Of a DNA stretch of 64,000 nt, positions 11,844 through 22,831 are shown one piece after another. A model generated the notes under the pieces. The model saw only the letters and a list, made by a program, of their open reading frames with translations, was not told the DNA's origin and did not search any database. Numbering within the stretch: position 1 is the stretch's first letter; the number at the start of each line of letters is the position of its first letter. Position numbers and translations under genes: made by a program. The stretch lies in the NCBI GenBank assembly GCA_963920575.1, contig OY986971.1:5309340-5373339 (forward strand). The letters are read 5' to 3'. Origin of the DNA: Narthecium ossifragum (Eukaryota > Streptophyta > Magnoliopsida > Dioscoreales > Nartheciaceae).

Positions 11844-13009
11844 TGTTGATCCTAACCTTGTTTTGATGATGCCAATAAACATTAAATGATAAAATATATG
11901 TTTAATATTTATTACCCCTTTAATTGGAGATATTAAATTCAATATTCAAGTTATTTTGTATTGACGGTCGATGCAAGGATTGACCGTGGGAATGGGACGG
12001 TCGATCCAGGGATCGACCATGATGAATGGTTCACACTTGGCTATATGCGTATTGACGCGACGGTCGATCGGTGCATCGACCGTCGGAAGCGTTTTTCTTG
12101 ACAGAGGCTCATGGACGATGCGACGGTCGATGTGGCGGTCGACCGTGGCGCATCAATGAAGAAAGTAAAGACGCGACGGTCGATCGGTGCATCGACCGTG
12201 GGAAGCGTTTTTCTTGACAGAGGCTCACGGACGATGCGACGGTCGATGCGGCGGTCGACCGTGGCGCATATATGAAGTAAAGTCAAGGAGCGACGGTCGA
12301 TCCGAGCATCGACCCTGGGAAGCGACCTTCTCAACAGAGGCTCACGGACGATGTGACGGTCGATGTCACGGTCAACCGTGAGAGCGACGGACGATGCGTG
12401 GATCGACCGTCGACCAAAGAGGCTGAGTTTTTTATACGTGACGGACGATGGACGGATCGACCGCCAGGAGCGCGCAGAGTAAAAAACTAGACGTTGGAGA
12501 GTTGCAGGGAGCCGTTGGGGCTTCTTGTTGAGCTGGTTGAAGCCCATCTATAAGTAGTCTCTTCATGTAAACTTGCCATAACTTTTATCATTATTATTGA
12601 GATCATTTGAGCAAGTTCTAGGAAAGATTTCTACTTATTCTCCTTGAGCTAAAACCTTTGTAAATCTTCTTCAAGTGTGAAGAAGTATCTTGAGAGTTGT
12701 TCAACAGCAGTTGGCTGTGATTGTAAGGTCACCAAGCACCAGGAAGCTTGGAGGAAAAGCTTGTAAGGGATTTGCAAGTAGTGGAACCTCAAGGAGAGCC
12801 TTGAGAGAAGTGGACGTAGACCAAGAGTTGGGTCGAACCACTATAAAACGGTGTTATCTCTCTAACTCTCTTTACTGTATTCTTGCATGCCTCCTTGTTT
12901 TAGTTTCATCTCATCTACAAGCATCTAAAGTGTAGTTTCTCTACTATCTGATTTTTCCATTGAACTAGATTTTCGAAAAGAGTCCAATTCACCCCCCTCT
13001 TGGACTTCA
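11844..13009 (+). mobile_element. Sirevirus (Ty1/copia) solo LTR
   Basis: Begins TGTTGATCCTAACCTTGTTT and TTTTGATGATGCCAAT, and ends with CAATTCACCCCCCTCTTGGA then CTTCA; both ends are characteristic of Sirevirus/Maximus LTRs. It is flanked by a perfect duplication GGCCA (11839-11843 and 13010-13014). No internal region is present, so it is a solo LTR left by recombination. A TATA-like CTATAAGTAG lies at 12548-12557. It interrupts the antisense PMD gene of Tat-1, so it is younger than Tat-1. Confidence 0.9.
11958..12475. repeat. Array of ACGGTCGAT...ATCGACCGT palindromes in the Sirevirus LTR
   Basis: About ten imperfect dyads in ~520 bases. Most follow ACGGTCGAT-N(6-8)-(A/G)TCGACCGT, so each can pair as a hairpin. 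A higher-order unit of 116-117 bases repeats from 12058, 12174 and 12291, each carrying TTCTTGACAGAGGCTCA or a variant between two dyads. The region lies upstream of the TATA box, the U3 position. Confidence 0.85.
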
Positions 13010-13089
13010 GGCCATATCGACCTAAATCAATAAATGATTAGAAGTCATGATCGATAATGATAATCTATATATGTCAAGTATGCAATCAT

Positions 13090-14547
13090 TCATACCTCGT
13101 CTGAAGTCGAGGTGGATGGACTTGCTTGTGGAGTGTTGAACGATGTCGGTGTCATGGTAGTCGACAGAGGTACCAGAGTGCTATCGATCATCGTTACTTG
13201 TGGCATGATGGACGTTGGAGTAGGCACAACGATAGACATATCCGTTGTTGAAGTACTGGGGGGCATATTGGTGATGTGCCCAACACAGCTGGCCGATGGT
13301 TCTGAGACAGATGATGTCTTGACCATAGGTTGGGAGGTCAATACAACAGGGGAAGTTGTTTCAGATGATAATTGAATATCACCAAGGTCCGACAAAAGAT
13401 TATACGGACCATAAACAAGCATCTCACCAGTAGATGACAAACTTGGTTTAGATGGAGTAAAATTAAGAACATCGTAAAGGTCTTCGACGTCCTTATCCCT
13501 TCCTTTTTCGTCAGATGAAGAAGCGATGACTTTGGCTTTTCTATAGATCTACAAATACAGAAGTGAGAAAAGATCGACAAACCAATCATGGAGAAAGAAT
13601 GTATTTAATTACTTTCGTCTTCTTGTGAACACAATGTTTCGTTCTTTTCTTGGAATGTACTTGTTCCACACGTGGAAGGGGGCCTGTCGACATTCCTTTC
13701 TCCTGACCAACTTTTTCAACTTGACTGGTCATAGCAGAAGGATCCTTCTCTACTTCTTTAGGGGCAGCTACATCACCCAAATTTGAAGGAGAACCAGACA
13801 GAAGGTAAAGACGTGAAGGAGTAGAGGAACTTGATCTTTCTCTTCAAAACGAAGAAAGTTAAGTTTAAAAAAAAATGATGATGAGGAAAAGTATAAAAGT
13901 ATGAATAAGAATGCTCACTTAGAAGCTGAAACAGACTGGCCACTTTGCCTACTGTCTGGTGATTCTATATCCTCTCCCGCTGCTGAAGATGAATGAGCTT
14001 GTTTTTCAGGTTCCTCATCTATTACTTCCTCGACCAAAGGTCTCTCGGCCAATGGTGATATCACAGATTCACCAGTAGATGTCCTCTGCTTCTTACGAGA
14101 CGAAGTCTCTTCAGTAGACTTTCCACGTCTCTTCTTCGGCGATTCCTTACCTTTTCTACTAGAAACAGTAGTTTTCCTTTTCTTCTGAGCCCTACCCTCT
14201 ACATCAGTTTGTTCCAATACTTCCTTCTTACGTCCCAATTTTTTGGGAGGAAGAAAATTTTTGAAGACAACATTCTTGTCTTGGAAGAACAGGCGCTCTT
14301 TGATGGCCGAGTCCCATATGTCGACGATAAAAAGCTCAACATCGGCCACTGATTTGAATTGTGTAAGCTTGAATCGCTTACGAAGAGCCATGTCTCTTTT
14401 TTCCACACTAATTACTCTATCGATGTTATGGAAGACACATCGACCTTTAGTGATTACGTTGAAGCTAGAGTAGCGAGGAACTGGCCAGGCTTGCCTCAAC
14501 CCAAATTGGTAGCGACAAAGTTTGGAACATATACTTCTAATCCACAT
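13090..14547 (-). pseudogene. Lys/Ser-rich linker region of the antisense PMD gene
   Basis: Pieces 14547-13915, 13780-13586 and 13440-13090 on the - strand follow the PMD domain. The first contains the PMD C-terminal signature (QFGLRQAWPVPRY), then clusters such as PPKKLGRKK, AQKKRKTT and SPKKRRGK that look like nuclear-localisation signals, and then acidic and Ser-rich sequence. The second is short and basic at its end. The third is Ser/Thr/Pro-rich with no fold I recognise. Transitions between pieces look like intron positions, but I could not fix splice sites with confidence. Its place between the domain and a coiled-coil tail suggests one multi-exon protein. Confidence 0.55.
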
Positions 14548-14727
14548 TTGTTGTTGGCTTTACCTCACGACATATCAAAATATAAATATCGGCCAACCAG
14601 AAAATGAGTCCAAGCCAGTCTTTTATTCTCATCGTCCAAATTGGTCGATAGGTCAAGTAGTGGACGAATAGAGGCTGGATGAGAATCCGGATTGAAAGGA
14701 CGATAGGAGGAAAAATCAGATATAGTA

Positions 14728-14845
14728 TAGAAATAATCAAAAGTTTGTTGAAAGAATTTGGGGATGAACGATGAGGAAAGATATAATAGAAATAATCAAA
14801 AATTTGTTGAAAGAATTTGGGGATGAACGATGAGGAAAGATATAA
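14728..14845. repeat. Two tandem copies of a 59-bp unit
   Basis: TAGAAATAATCAAAA begins at 14728 and again at 14787, and the copies are nearly identical through GATGAGGAAAGATATAA. The duplication lies within the antisense PMD coding region and, being 59 bases long, shifts the reading frame. Confidence 0.85.
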
Positions 14846-15259
14846 ATGGCCATGAGTTCTGGCCGATGAAGATGATGGAGGTAAGTGAAGTCCAGGAAAA
14901 TAAGCTCTAAGCTATATCTGGACGATCCAGAGACGGCCAAAACCAGTAAGGCTTCCACCATCTCTCAATTGCTCAATACTAAGGTAGATACCTCTGTATA
15001 TGGCCGATAGAATGAAAACAGAAAGAGACGAAACTTGTTTTCCAGAAGCAATTGGTTAAGCAAGGTTGATATAACTGCTAACGGGTTTCTTAGCAGGAAG
15101 ACAGAGAACGAATTTACATAGCCAATAGTAGATAAATGTTAATTGTTCTCGAGCGTTCGGTGGGTCATCGGTCTCTTCAAGTTTGGCGTAAGTATTAATA
15201 AAGACGCCATAATTCTTATCGGTATCAAAGACCATATCACGAGAAGGAAGCTCCATGTT

Positions 15260-17501
15260 TGTCGCGCCCCGACCCGCGTAGGCCCAACCGGGCCGGGCGA
15301 CGCGAAACGGAACCTAACCTACTGCGGAAAATTTTGGCGAGGTTTCCCTCTAATCGTAGTGGTTACCCTAACAAAACATAATCATCATGTATTCACACAA
15401 ATTACAAACTCAAAAACTGAACTGATATAATATCACAAGCCTCAAACAGGGAAATTATACATTTATCACTCCCGTAGGAGACTATCTATAACAAAAGGTA
15501 CAAAGCTAGAAGATCGCCACCTCTCAAGCACCACCAGACGCCGCCACGTCACCAAGCACTAGCCCGGTAGGGGCGACCGAAGAAGAGCTAGCGCCAGCAC
15601 CTGCAAAACGTAGACCGGGTAGGAGTGAGCACTAAGCTCAGCAGGGACACTACACTACGACACTCACAAGGAAGGGAACACAACAGTGTCGTCCTCAAGC
15701 AAGACTTGGGTATGCAGCAAGGGTCCCATAACCCCTCTGTCGGTGTCCCTAGGCATACCCAACCATGGTCACTCCAAGGGACTGGGCCCATCCTGGATAT
15801 ACCTAGTGCGGGCAGGAACAGACACTGCCAGGGCTGGACCCCTCCGAAGGCCCCCGAGGACAAGAACCGACACTGGTTGCACCCACAACATCTGGCTTGA
15901 GGCCGACACGACCTCTAAACCACAAACAACACGTATTCAGGTCAAACTAACCTTATCATCGAAAACGACTGAACACTACAAATCGAGACCTGGGCCAAGC
16001 TACCCACCACGGTCCTAGAGCTAGATCCGGGCTACCCGAAAACCCAGGATCGGCAACGCCCTACACAGATGTAACTAATGCACAACACAATGCATGTATG
16101 AACATGCACATGACAAAACAGATAGACATGCAACAATATGTGATGATATACAATAACAAGGTCTGAGCACGGCACCCTACCGGCCCGGGGTGGTGAACAG
16201 ATAAATAAGGTCTAGGGATTGCCGCAGTGGTACCACCACCAACTGCCTGCAGTCCACCACAAAACCTGCACCGGGAAGCAGCCCCGCAAACAACAGCTCA
16301 CATAGATAACAAATAAAGCCCTCGGCGCACGCCAGCATGCAAGGCTAAGGAAAGCTGTAGGGCTACCCGCCCGTTTATTCTAAACATCCCGGGAGTCATC
16401 ACTCCCCCGGTTCACCACTGCCCGTATTATAGGGCTAGCATGCTTAATCGTATATACAAGGTATAAAGCGATAAGCAAAACCGGCATACCAAGCCCCGCG
16501 GGCAAAAGCCATGAAAAACCCTCTCTGCTACTAAAGGATCGATCTTTCAAGTAACAGTGAGCTTCCCTCACTGTCGAGACAAAGAAGATCGATCCTTCCT
16601 CCCAGGAAGATCGATCTTTCTCGAGACAGAGGGCACCCTTCGTGTCGCGCCAAGAAAGATCGATCTTTCTTTCCAGGAAGATCGATCTTCTTCGCGATGA
16701 AAGGTAGTCATGCTATTCAAGAACCGGTATCGATCTTCTCCAAGCAGGAGATCGATCCATCATCGGGCGTAGCAGGACCAACCCAGAGGGATCGATCCTT
16801 CCTCAAGAGGGATCGATCCTAATGGGTTCTCCGGCGTCCTTCCGGCGTGAAAATACCGCCGGAAGATGCAACCAAACTCAACCAAACTCTGGGATCTGAT
16901 AGATCAAGATCCCACGAGTCCAAAACCGGTGAAAACACGAGAAACAAACATGTATATAGAGAGATCTATGTAAAAGAACACAATCAAAATCGGAAACTCC
17001 AAAAACCCGGAATACAAGTAGGTAGGAATCCCTACCGGAGCAAGAGTAGCTTAGATCCAAGCAGGTAGGCCTTGGATCGTTCTCAAAAGCTTTCAAAAAT
17101 CACAAGATCTGAGCTCAAATCTCCGGATTTCAAAAGGGATTGAAGGAAGAAAGTTTCGTTTGCTTTATAGGCAAATGAACCGACTTATGAATGATCGATC
17201 CTTCCCTAGGCAAGGATCGATCCTTCATGGCGATCGTGCCTGGCTTCCTGGCACAAGAGGATCGATCTCTTAGCTAGAGAGGATCGATTCTTTTTGTGCT
17301 GAAAGCTAAACTTAGGCAAGAACTCAAGCCTAAGTCCGGATCTTTCGATCCCGGTTCCCACTAACCGTTCTAACCAAACACTACCACAAACACGGTCAGT
17401 GTGTGCACACGCGGGTGTGAAACAAGCCGACAAGGCGCAATTTACCAAATTGCCCTTGCGGTCCACGACGAGCCATAGGAGTAGAGGGACGGGTCCTCAC
17501 A
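15260..17501 (-). mobile_element. Solo LTR (Ty3/gypsy-type) splitting the antisense PMD gene
   Basis: On the + strand it runs from TGTCGCGCCCCGACCC to GGGACGGGTCCTCACA. Flanks are ATGTT (15255-15259) and ATATT (17502-17506), a 5-bp duplication with one transition. The same family occurs near 59127-61331 (shared GGTAGGAGTGAGC, ACACTACGACAC and GCGGGTGTGAAACAA blocks) and in fragments at 51326 and 56152. In the 59127 copy the only good TATA box reads on the - strand, which suggests the true orientation is minus. The lineage within gypsy is not certain. No coding was recognised; the open frames inside are not conserved between copies. Confidence 0.8.
16530..17295. repeat. GATCGATC palindrome array in the 15260 LTR
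   Basis: GATCGATC occurs repeatedly from about 16538 to 16820 and again at about 17190-17285, mostly in longer palindromes such as AAGATCGATCTT and GGATCGATCC, often in pairs separated by 10-20 bases. GACAGAGGGCACCC lies between two of the pairs. This recurrence is far beyond what background composition would give. Confidence 0.85.
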
Positions 17502-18461
17502 ATATTGGCCGATACAAGGTCGCCAATAGGAGAGAGACCGGTCAAAAGAGTGATATCTAGGAGGGTAATAGAGAGAGTGCCACAAAGAAAAACAAAGTTA
17601 TTATAGTCCGTCGACCAAAAAAGGAACGGCGAGAGAATTAAGTTTGGCTTTTGAGTAGGAACCCTAATGCTCAAATCTAAGAAATCCAAAATGCCAGCAT
17701 CAGAGAATATTTTCTTTGAATCTGGGTGGCTAATCATCCTACTGTGCCACTCGATGAATTTATAATCGGTCAAAGGCCATGGTGTAATAGGGTTTCTGGA
17801 AGAAAGGGTCGATAAGTTGAGTTCTTGAGACAAAAGTAGATCACTAGAAAGTAGAAAGGATTTTACAACGGCCTTAAGGTCGGAGGAAAGGGAAGGCATA
17901 AGATCTGAAGCTAAATAAGGTCCAAGAGAAAAAGGCTTGGAAGTAGAATCGCCAGTTCTGACCAGATATGTCCCTCTTTCCTCAACTGATCTCAATAGCT
18001 CGTTGAAATCAGCATAAGTCATGCTGACTTCCTTATGAATGACCTCATCGGCTTTGATTTCACGAACCATAGCGGAGAACAGACTGCTTGCCGGTGCAGA
18101 AGAGGAAGAAATCTCTGACGTCACAGGTGTTTTCAAATGAAGGGATGGAAGAAAACTCAAGCGTCGCAATGATGAGAGCAAAGGAAGAAATAAAACCCTA
18201 AGTAAAAAAAGAAAGAGCCAATGGAGTTCTTTCGAGCCAAAGAACTATGGCCAAAAGGGTAGAGATGTTAGAATAAGTACGGCGCATTAAATGCATAATT
18301 TTAAGGGATATGGAGAGAGAATAAAAAGGAGGTGGCGATTTAATTTCCTAAAGAGTGGTCATGATTAACATTAGTGGTTAACAAGAAAGCTGTGAAATCA
18401 AACCAGATGTGGTCATCTCGTCATAAATTCAAATTCCTCGATTACCGCATGGGGGGCAAAA

Positions 18462-18796
18462 TATAAGTCAAAATAATGACTAACCAAGCAATGATTGACA
18501 TGTCAGCCTAATAAATATGATCGACAGCCTTTCCAATCTAAGGACGATGTTGTTCTAACATAAGCAAAAGATGTTTCAGTTCGCCAGGTTGTCTCTTGCC
18601 TGCCCATGGATTCAACAGCAATTTGAAAGGTTGACCTATTCGAGAATCTCTGGATCTATGCTTATTTTCAACTCCCCGAAGCATGGTGTATTTACGCGAC
18701 CGGTCAAAGAGACAGAAGAGATCATCGATCAAAAGAAAGCAACTATCATCTAATGATGATGATAATATTTGCAAAAAGGAAGTCATTGGCCAAGGA
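18462..18796 (+). repeat. Truncated Tat-1 3' LTR with a 149-bp insert
   Basis: Matches the first ~180 bases of the 5' LTR, starting TATAAGTCAAAATAATGAC against TGTTAGCCAAAATAATGGC. At 18572-18720 there is extra DNA absent from the 5' LTR; both its junctions carry AGAT. Similarity stops after GGCCAAGG at 18796, where copia sequence begins; the remaining ~880 bases of the LTR are missing. Confidence 0.8.
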
Positions 18797-21700
18797 TAGT
18801 ATCCCAATGCTTATCAATCTCAGATTTGTGAGGAAATTTATCAGACAAAGTACAAGAAGAAAATAAAGCATTCAAATTTAAAGCATGAGGATGGCCATGA
18901 CGACAATGCCAGAGCCTCCAAAGTTTATTTACAAAATTTATTTCAGACATAGTAGGTGGAAGGAAACATTTAGGAGATACGTCTGAGGTTTCGAAGTTCA
19001 AAATGAAAAGTTCCCCTTTTCTATAGCCTCTCCCAATCACCTTCCCACTCCGCAGGTCCTGTATCACACAACCAGAGGAAGAAAATGAGACAATGTAATT
19101 TTGCTTCACAAGTTGACTGATGGAGATGAGATTTGTTGAAAGACTCGGCACATATAAGACATTAGAAAAAAGTAGGGAGGATGAGTGAGATAGTGGAATA
19201 GACAATGTGCCAACTTTCTGAACCATGAGAGATTGGCCATTGGCAACAAGAATTCCCTCATCCTTGGCATAGGGCATAGTATGCATGAGGAAATTTATGT
19301 TTCCTGTCATATGATGAGTAGCACCAGAGTCAAGTACCCAAGAGGTTTTAGTATGAAGCTTACCAAAACCAGAAGCATGAAGGAGTTGTATAGCTTGTTG
19401 AAGAAAATCCGGTGTGAGAGAAGGAGATTGACTAGACGGCTTGGAGAGCTCCTGGAATGGAGTAGATTGAGAATGTGATTCATCATGTGAAGTTGGAATC
19501 GCAGCATATGCTCGCGCTGGTTCTCATCATGGAGGCCGCTTCCTGCATTGTTCAATCAAATGACCCTTCTCTTTGCAATACCTACTAAACAGTATTGTAC
19601 CTGCAAGCCCACTTCTCTTTCTACAATGGTTTGTAAAGTGTCACATTTCATGGCAGTAATAGCATTCAATCTTGCTAAGGTCTATGTCCTTTTTATATTT
19701 ACTAGTAGTGAGGGCTGCATCAACAGATATATCATGTGGTGAAAGAGAAAGTGACTTCAGACGAGTTTCTTCGGCAAGCAGCTCAACAAGTATGGTATCA
19801 AGATTGCAACTTTCTTTACGGTTGAGTATAGATGCACAAACATGTTCAAATTCTGAATTCAATTTCATCAAAAATTGACAAGAACGAGATAGTTGTCGGA
19901 GCTCACGCATAGTTTGAACGGCAGCTTGGGGAATGTTGGAATCCATCATATCCATTTCATTCCAAAGTAGCATCATTGCTGAATAAAATTCCTGCAAACT
20001 TTTGGAACCTTGAGCCATAGAATTTTGCTCTTGTTCAAGTTGATATAACCTTGTTGCATTACTTTGCTGATATATTAGCTTAAGATAATCCCACTGTTGA
20101 CATCAATTTTGGCTAGACCAAAAGATCGCAGTACCCACGGTTTGTTTGAGTCAAAACAACATCAAATAGACTCAAGCAAGCTTAAAACATATTTAAAATC
20201 CCCGATAAATGCTTGTCCTAATTTTGGTGGCATCTAGGGGCATTTGGGTAATTTCACCTGCCCAATGGCGTATTAGGAATTTAGGCAAAAATACAGGCTT
20301 GGACTTCCTATTACATTCTACGTCAACCCTGCATGGCTTTGACGGCACCCTAAATAAGCCATATGAACGCAGGGGTTTTCTGGTAATTTTACTGTAACAG
20401 CTAGCCCCCAGGGGTATCTTGGGCAATTAACACCCTCAGGGTGCAATTGTCCGAAATCTGACCATTCCACCCTCCAAAATATTTTGGTCCAACATGTAGG
20501 ACCGCTGAGGATATTTTGGTAAAATTCCTGTAAATATTCAGAATTCAGATAAATATTCTGTACGGGAATAAATATTCACAGATGATTTATTAAATTTGGA
20601 CAAATATTCAAACAGTAATGGACATGAGGAAAAATATTCAAATCATGGTAAATTTGAAATTCGAACATCACTTTCGAACTTCAAAAGAAAAATCCGCCAA
20701 AACAAAAAATCAGCAAATCTCCATGGGCTGCATGGTTGGTCGTCCTTATACACGTCCATACTATATATATATATAATATATATATAAACCAGCCTCACTC
20801 GTCCATACCATATAAATAAATAAAAAGAAATATATACAAATCAGCATCACCCGCCCATACCATATAAAAAAATATATATAAAATCAACATCCCTTTGATC
20901 TCGTTGTAGCTATCCTTACACGAAAGGACGAGCAATCTTAAGGGCAATCAGCATCCTTTGATTAAGGGATCCATGATCCCATTCCATACAAAGACATAGG
21001 CCTCTCGTGCCTATAAATAGAGGAGTATGGGGTTGAAGGAGAGGCTGGTCTGAGCTGGGTTGAACAAGCTGAAGGCTGTTGAAAGAGAAGCTGAAGGCTG
21101 GTTGAAGAAGACGGTGGGAGGCCAGAGGAAGACGCCGGGTTCCTGTCAAGAGGTTCACATCTTCGAAAGAGTGCTTGGAGGCTTGAAGACGAAGAGGTTC
21201 TAGAGGTGCTCCGACACTGCGCAACACCGGACGGCGTAGATCCAGCCAACACAGCCGGAACCCATCGAGACGCTCGTGTCTCTGGGTCGACGCTGTAGGA
21301 GGCTCGTCGATCCTGCGGCTCAAGCTTCACTCTCTTGCTCGTCACCAGCAGCTTAGACCTCCAGCGAAGTTGCTCTAGTTTGATTGCTCGCCAGCGACGG
21401 AGATCGAGCCAAGTCTCTCTCTCTCTCCCGGCGGCTTTGAAGACAAGCTTCCCCTGTTTTGTTCTCTGTTTCCAACTAACGTCTCCAAGCTTCCAGCCAA
21501 CGTCCCCAAGCTCCCAGCCGATGTCCTTGTACTCCAGCCGCTGACTTCCTCTGCTCCGGCCACATCCCCGCAGGCGACGAAGTCCAAACCCAGGCGCTCT
21601 CAAGCCTTTGAGCCGATGTCCTCAAGCTCCAGCCGCTCGCCGCACGTCTTCCGTTCCAACCAGCGCTCCCCTGTTCTAGCTGGTTCTAGGCTTCTCATCT

Positions 21701-22371
21701 CCAAGCCGGCTTCATCACACCCAGCAGCTGCTCCTCCCACGACAAACGGAGGTCAGATCTTGTTGGACGGCGTTCTCAAACGTTTGGACAGCAAAGCTCC
21801 CAAACCCAGAGGATTTGAAGCTCCTGGTGATAAAATGGCATGCATGGCAATAAAGGTGGCGATTTAATACCTCACCTCACTTATTTTCTTTTTTTTTTCT
21901 TTCTTCTTCTTCTTTTGTTATAAGAAATGTTTATTTTATTGGATCTAGAATCGGAGGTATTCCCTACGGGGATGTAAATGATGGATCTGTCGACTTGGCG
22001 ATCGGCAGATCCAGGGGTGTGGAGCCTGCAATTTCTTGAAATGAAATTAAAAATATGATTTGCTCGGAAATAAAATAAAGATCTCGTCCCAACAAGATCG
22101 ACGTTTTATCCACGAACACCCACATATCTTTTGCAGTTGCTAATGGACTCAAGTTGACAGCAATAGAATTCTCTACAGACTCCATAATCCATGTCTTAAT
22201 TTTAGCATTATTTACCATCCATTTGGGAATAGATGCAACATATGTTGGTTTGGAAGAAGTACCATCCACGTAGCTTCATAGATCTTGTCCTTCCAAGAAA
22301 TTTCTTAAGTATGAAGCCCATAAAAAATAATTCTTCCCATCTAATTTAATAGTTGATCGGTGTTGCTCCAT
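18797..22371 (-). pseudogene. Copia gag-protease remnant
   Basis: The start codon is the ATG at 22371-22369 (MEQHRSTIKLDGKNYFLWAS), a typical copia Gag opening, with a stop after NFLEGQDL. After AKDMW the frame is cut by a solo LTR and resumes at DYLKLIYQQSNATRLYQLEQ. The Gag core SLQEFYSAMMLLWNEMD is at about 19960-20000. Two CCHC zinc knuckles follow: CYYCHEM-stop-HFTNHC and CKEKGHLIEQC (about 19560-19670). The protease motif LDSGATHHMTGN keeps the catalytic Asp-Ser-Gly. The gag-pre-integrase domain (LWRLWHCRHGHPHALNL) is followed by truncation at 18797. Several stops make it non-functional. Confidence 0.85.
20095..22118 (+). mobile_element. Solo LTR (Tat/Ogre-type) inside copia gag
   Basis: Runs from TGTTGACATCAATTTTGGCT to ATCCACGAACA and is flanked by a perfect duplication CCCAC (20090-20094 and 22119-22123). 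Deleting it and one duplication restores the copia Gag phase (AKDMW joined to DYLKL). It shares the TGTTGACA start, a TATA box (CTATAAATAG, 21011-21020), CCCTACGGGGATGTAA and repeated GGGGCATTTGGGTAATTT-like words with the Tat-2 LTRs, so it is a diverged relative. The GC-rich stretch 21050-21850 has long open frames on both strands without recognisable domains. Confidence 0.85.
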
Positions 22372-22583
22372 AGTAAAGAACAACGGCTACTTGGAGAAAG
22401 TGAAAACCTCTAAAGATGGAAAAAAAAATAGCATCAAAGTAGTGAAAGAAAATGTCACTGCAATAGAGCTACGTCCAAAAAAAATCCACGAACAACAACG
22501 CCGGAAGGGGAGGACCCAAAAGTTCAAATATACTAGATGCCGGAACAAAATCGGTGGCGAGAAGATCATCCTCTCGGATACCA

Positions 22584-22831
22584 TGTTAGGAAAATAGACA
22601 ACCCAAAGAAAAGAGATGTTTTGATGAGAAGAAAGTAGTCTCTGTGTATATCACTTGGGATCGTTCCCATATATGTGTACATATAGGAGCACTATCAAGT
22701 GCCTAATCTAGGAATGATTACAGTTGGTATTAAGCTACAGTTGTATACTTCTGGATCAAGATACATGATTAAGGAAAGAATTTGGAGAATTGAGGGAGGT
22801 GATTTGGGGGATTGAAGAGATCCTACTAACA
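22584..22831 (-). repeat. Copia 5' LTR (248 bp)
   Basis: Bounded by TGTTAG...CTAACA and directly followed on the - strand by the tRNA-like primer site at 22582-22569. Short length is normal for several copia lineages. No matching 3' LTR was found in the window. Confidence 0.8.

Larger units (their letters stand above)
11134..18181 (-). pseudogene. Plant mobile domain (PMD) gene, antisense inside Tat-1
   Basis: The reading starts near 18181 (MLSSLRRLSFLPSL) and runs leftwards. The PMD core includes TDYKFIEWHSRMI, FLCGTLSITLLDITLLTGLS (17530-17600), then after a solo LTR TFIYYWLCKFVLCLPAKKPV (15090-15150), and further on GRLWIVQI...LRAYFPGLHLP (about 14880-14930) and QFGLRQAWPVPRYSSF (about 14500). 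This order matches the domain of MAIN/MAIL-like proteins (the Pfam 'plant mobile domain' family). In Arabidopsis, MAIN and MAIL1 act in the nucleus in silencing and genome stability; the function of transposon-borne versions is unknown. In-frame stops occur just after VSSYINLA (15056) and after WIVQI. Removing the 15260-17501 solo LTR and one duplication puts the two flanking pieces in the same phase. The 3' exons continue as the two accessory segments listed separately. Confidence 0.75.
2344..18796 (+). mobile_element. Tat-1: degenerate Ty3/gypsy retrotransposon of the Tat lineage
   Basis: The 5' LTR is 2344-3407 and the truncated 3' LTR is 18462-18796. Between them lie gag, protease, reverse transcriptase, RNase H and integrase remnants on the + strand (about 3417-11020), then a PMD-family gene on the - strand (about 18181-11134). 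A purine-rich tract (GGGGGGCAAAA, 18451-18461) abuts the 3' LTR. A second RNase H domain after RT/RNase H and an extra antisense ORF between pol and the 3' LTR are known features of the Tat lineage. Internal insertions are solo LTRs at 11844-13009 and 15260-17501. The 3' LTR is broken by a copia fragment, so no flanking duplication can be tested. Frequent stops and frameshifts indicate an old copy. Confidence 0.85.
18797..22831 (-). mobile_element. Truncated Ty1/copia retrotransposon
   Basis: On the - strand: 5' LTR (22831-22584), a primer site TGGTATCCGAGAGG resembling the initiator-Met tRNA complement, gag, protease and the gag-pre-integrase region. It then stops at 18797, before the integrase core, where it meets the Tat-1 LTR. 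Reverse transcriptase, RNase H and the 3' LTR are absent. The junction without a second LTR suggests a deletion after insertion. A solo LTR (20095-22118) interrupts gag. Confidence 0.85.

Noticed and set aside
12041..12547. 168-codon minus-strand open frame rich in R, S, D and T
   Set aside because: It is a translation of the ACGGTCGA palindrome array in a Sirevirus LTR; the repeat explains its composition and length.
15588..16018. Paired open frames of 91-110 codons in the 15260 LTR
   Set aside because: The corresponding region of the 59127 copy does not keep the same protein; the similarity between copies is at the DNA level.
20916..21867. Several long open frames on both strands (up to 213 codons)
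   Set aside because: They lie in the GC-rich part of a solo LTR, overlap each other on opposite strands and show no domain; GC-rich DNA gives such frames by chance.
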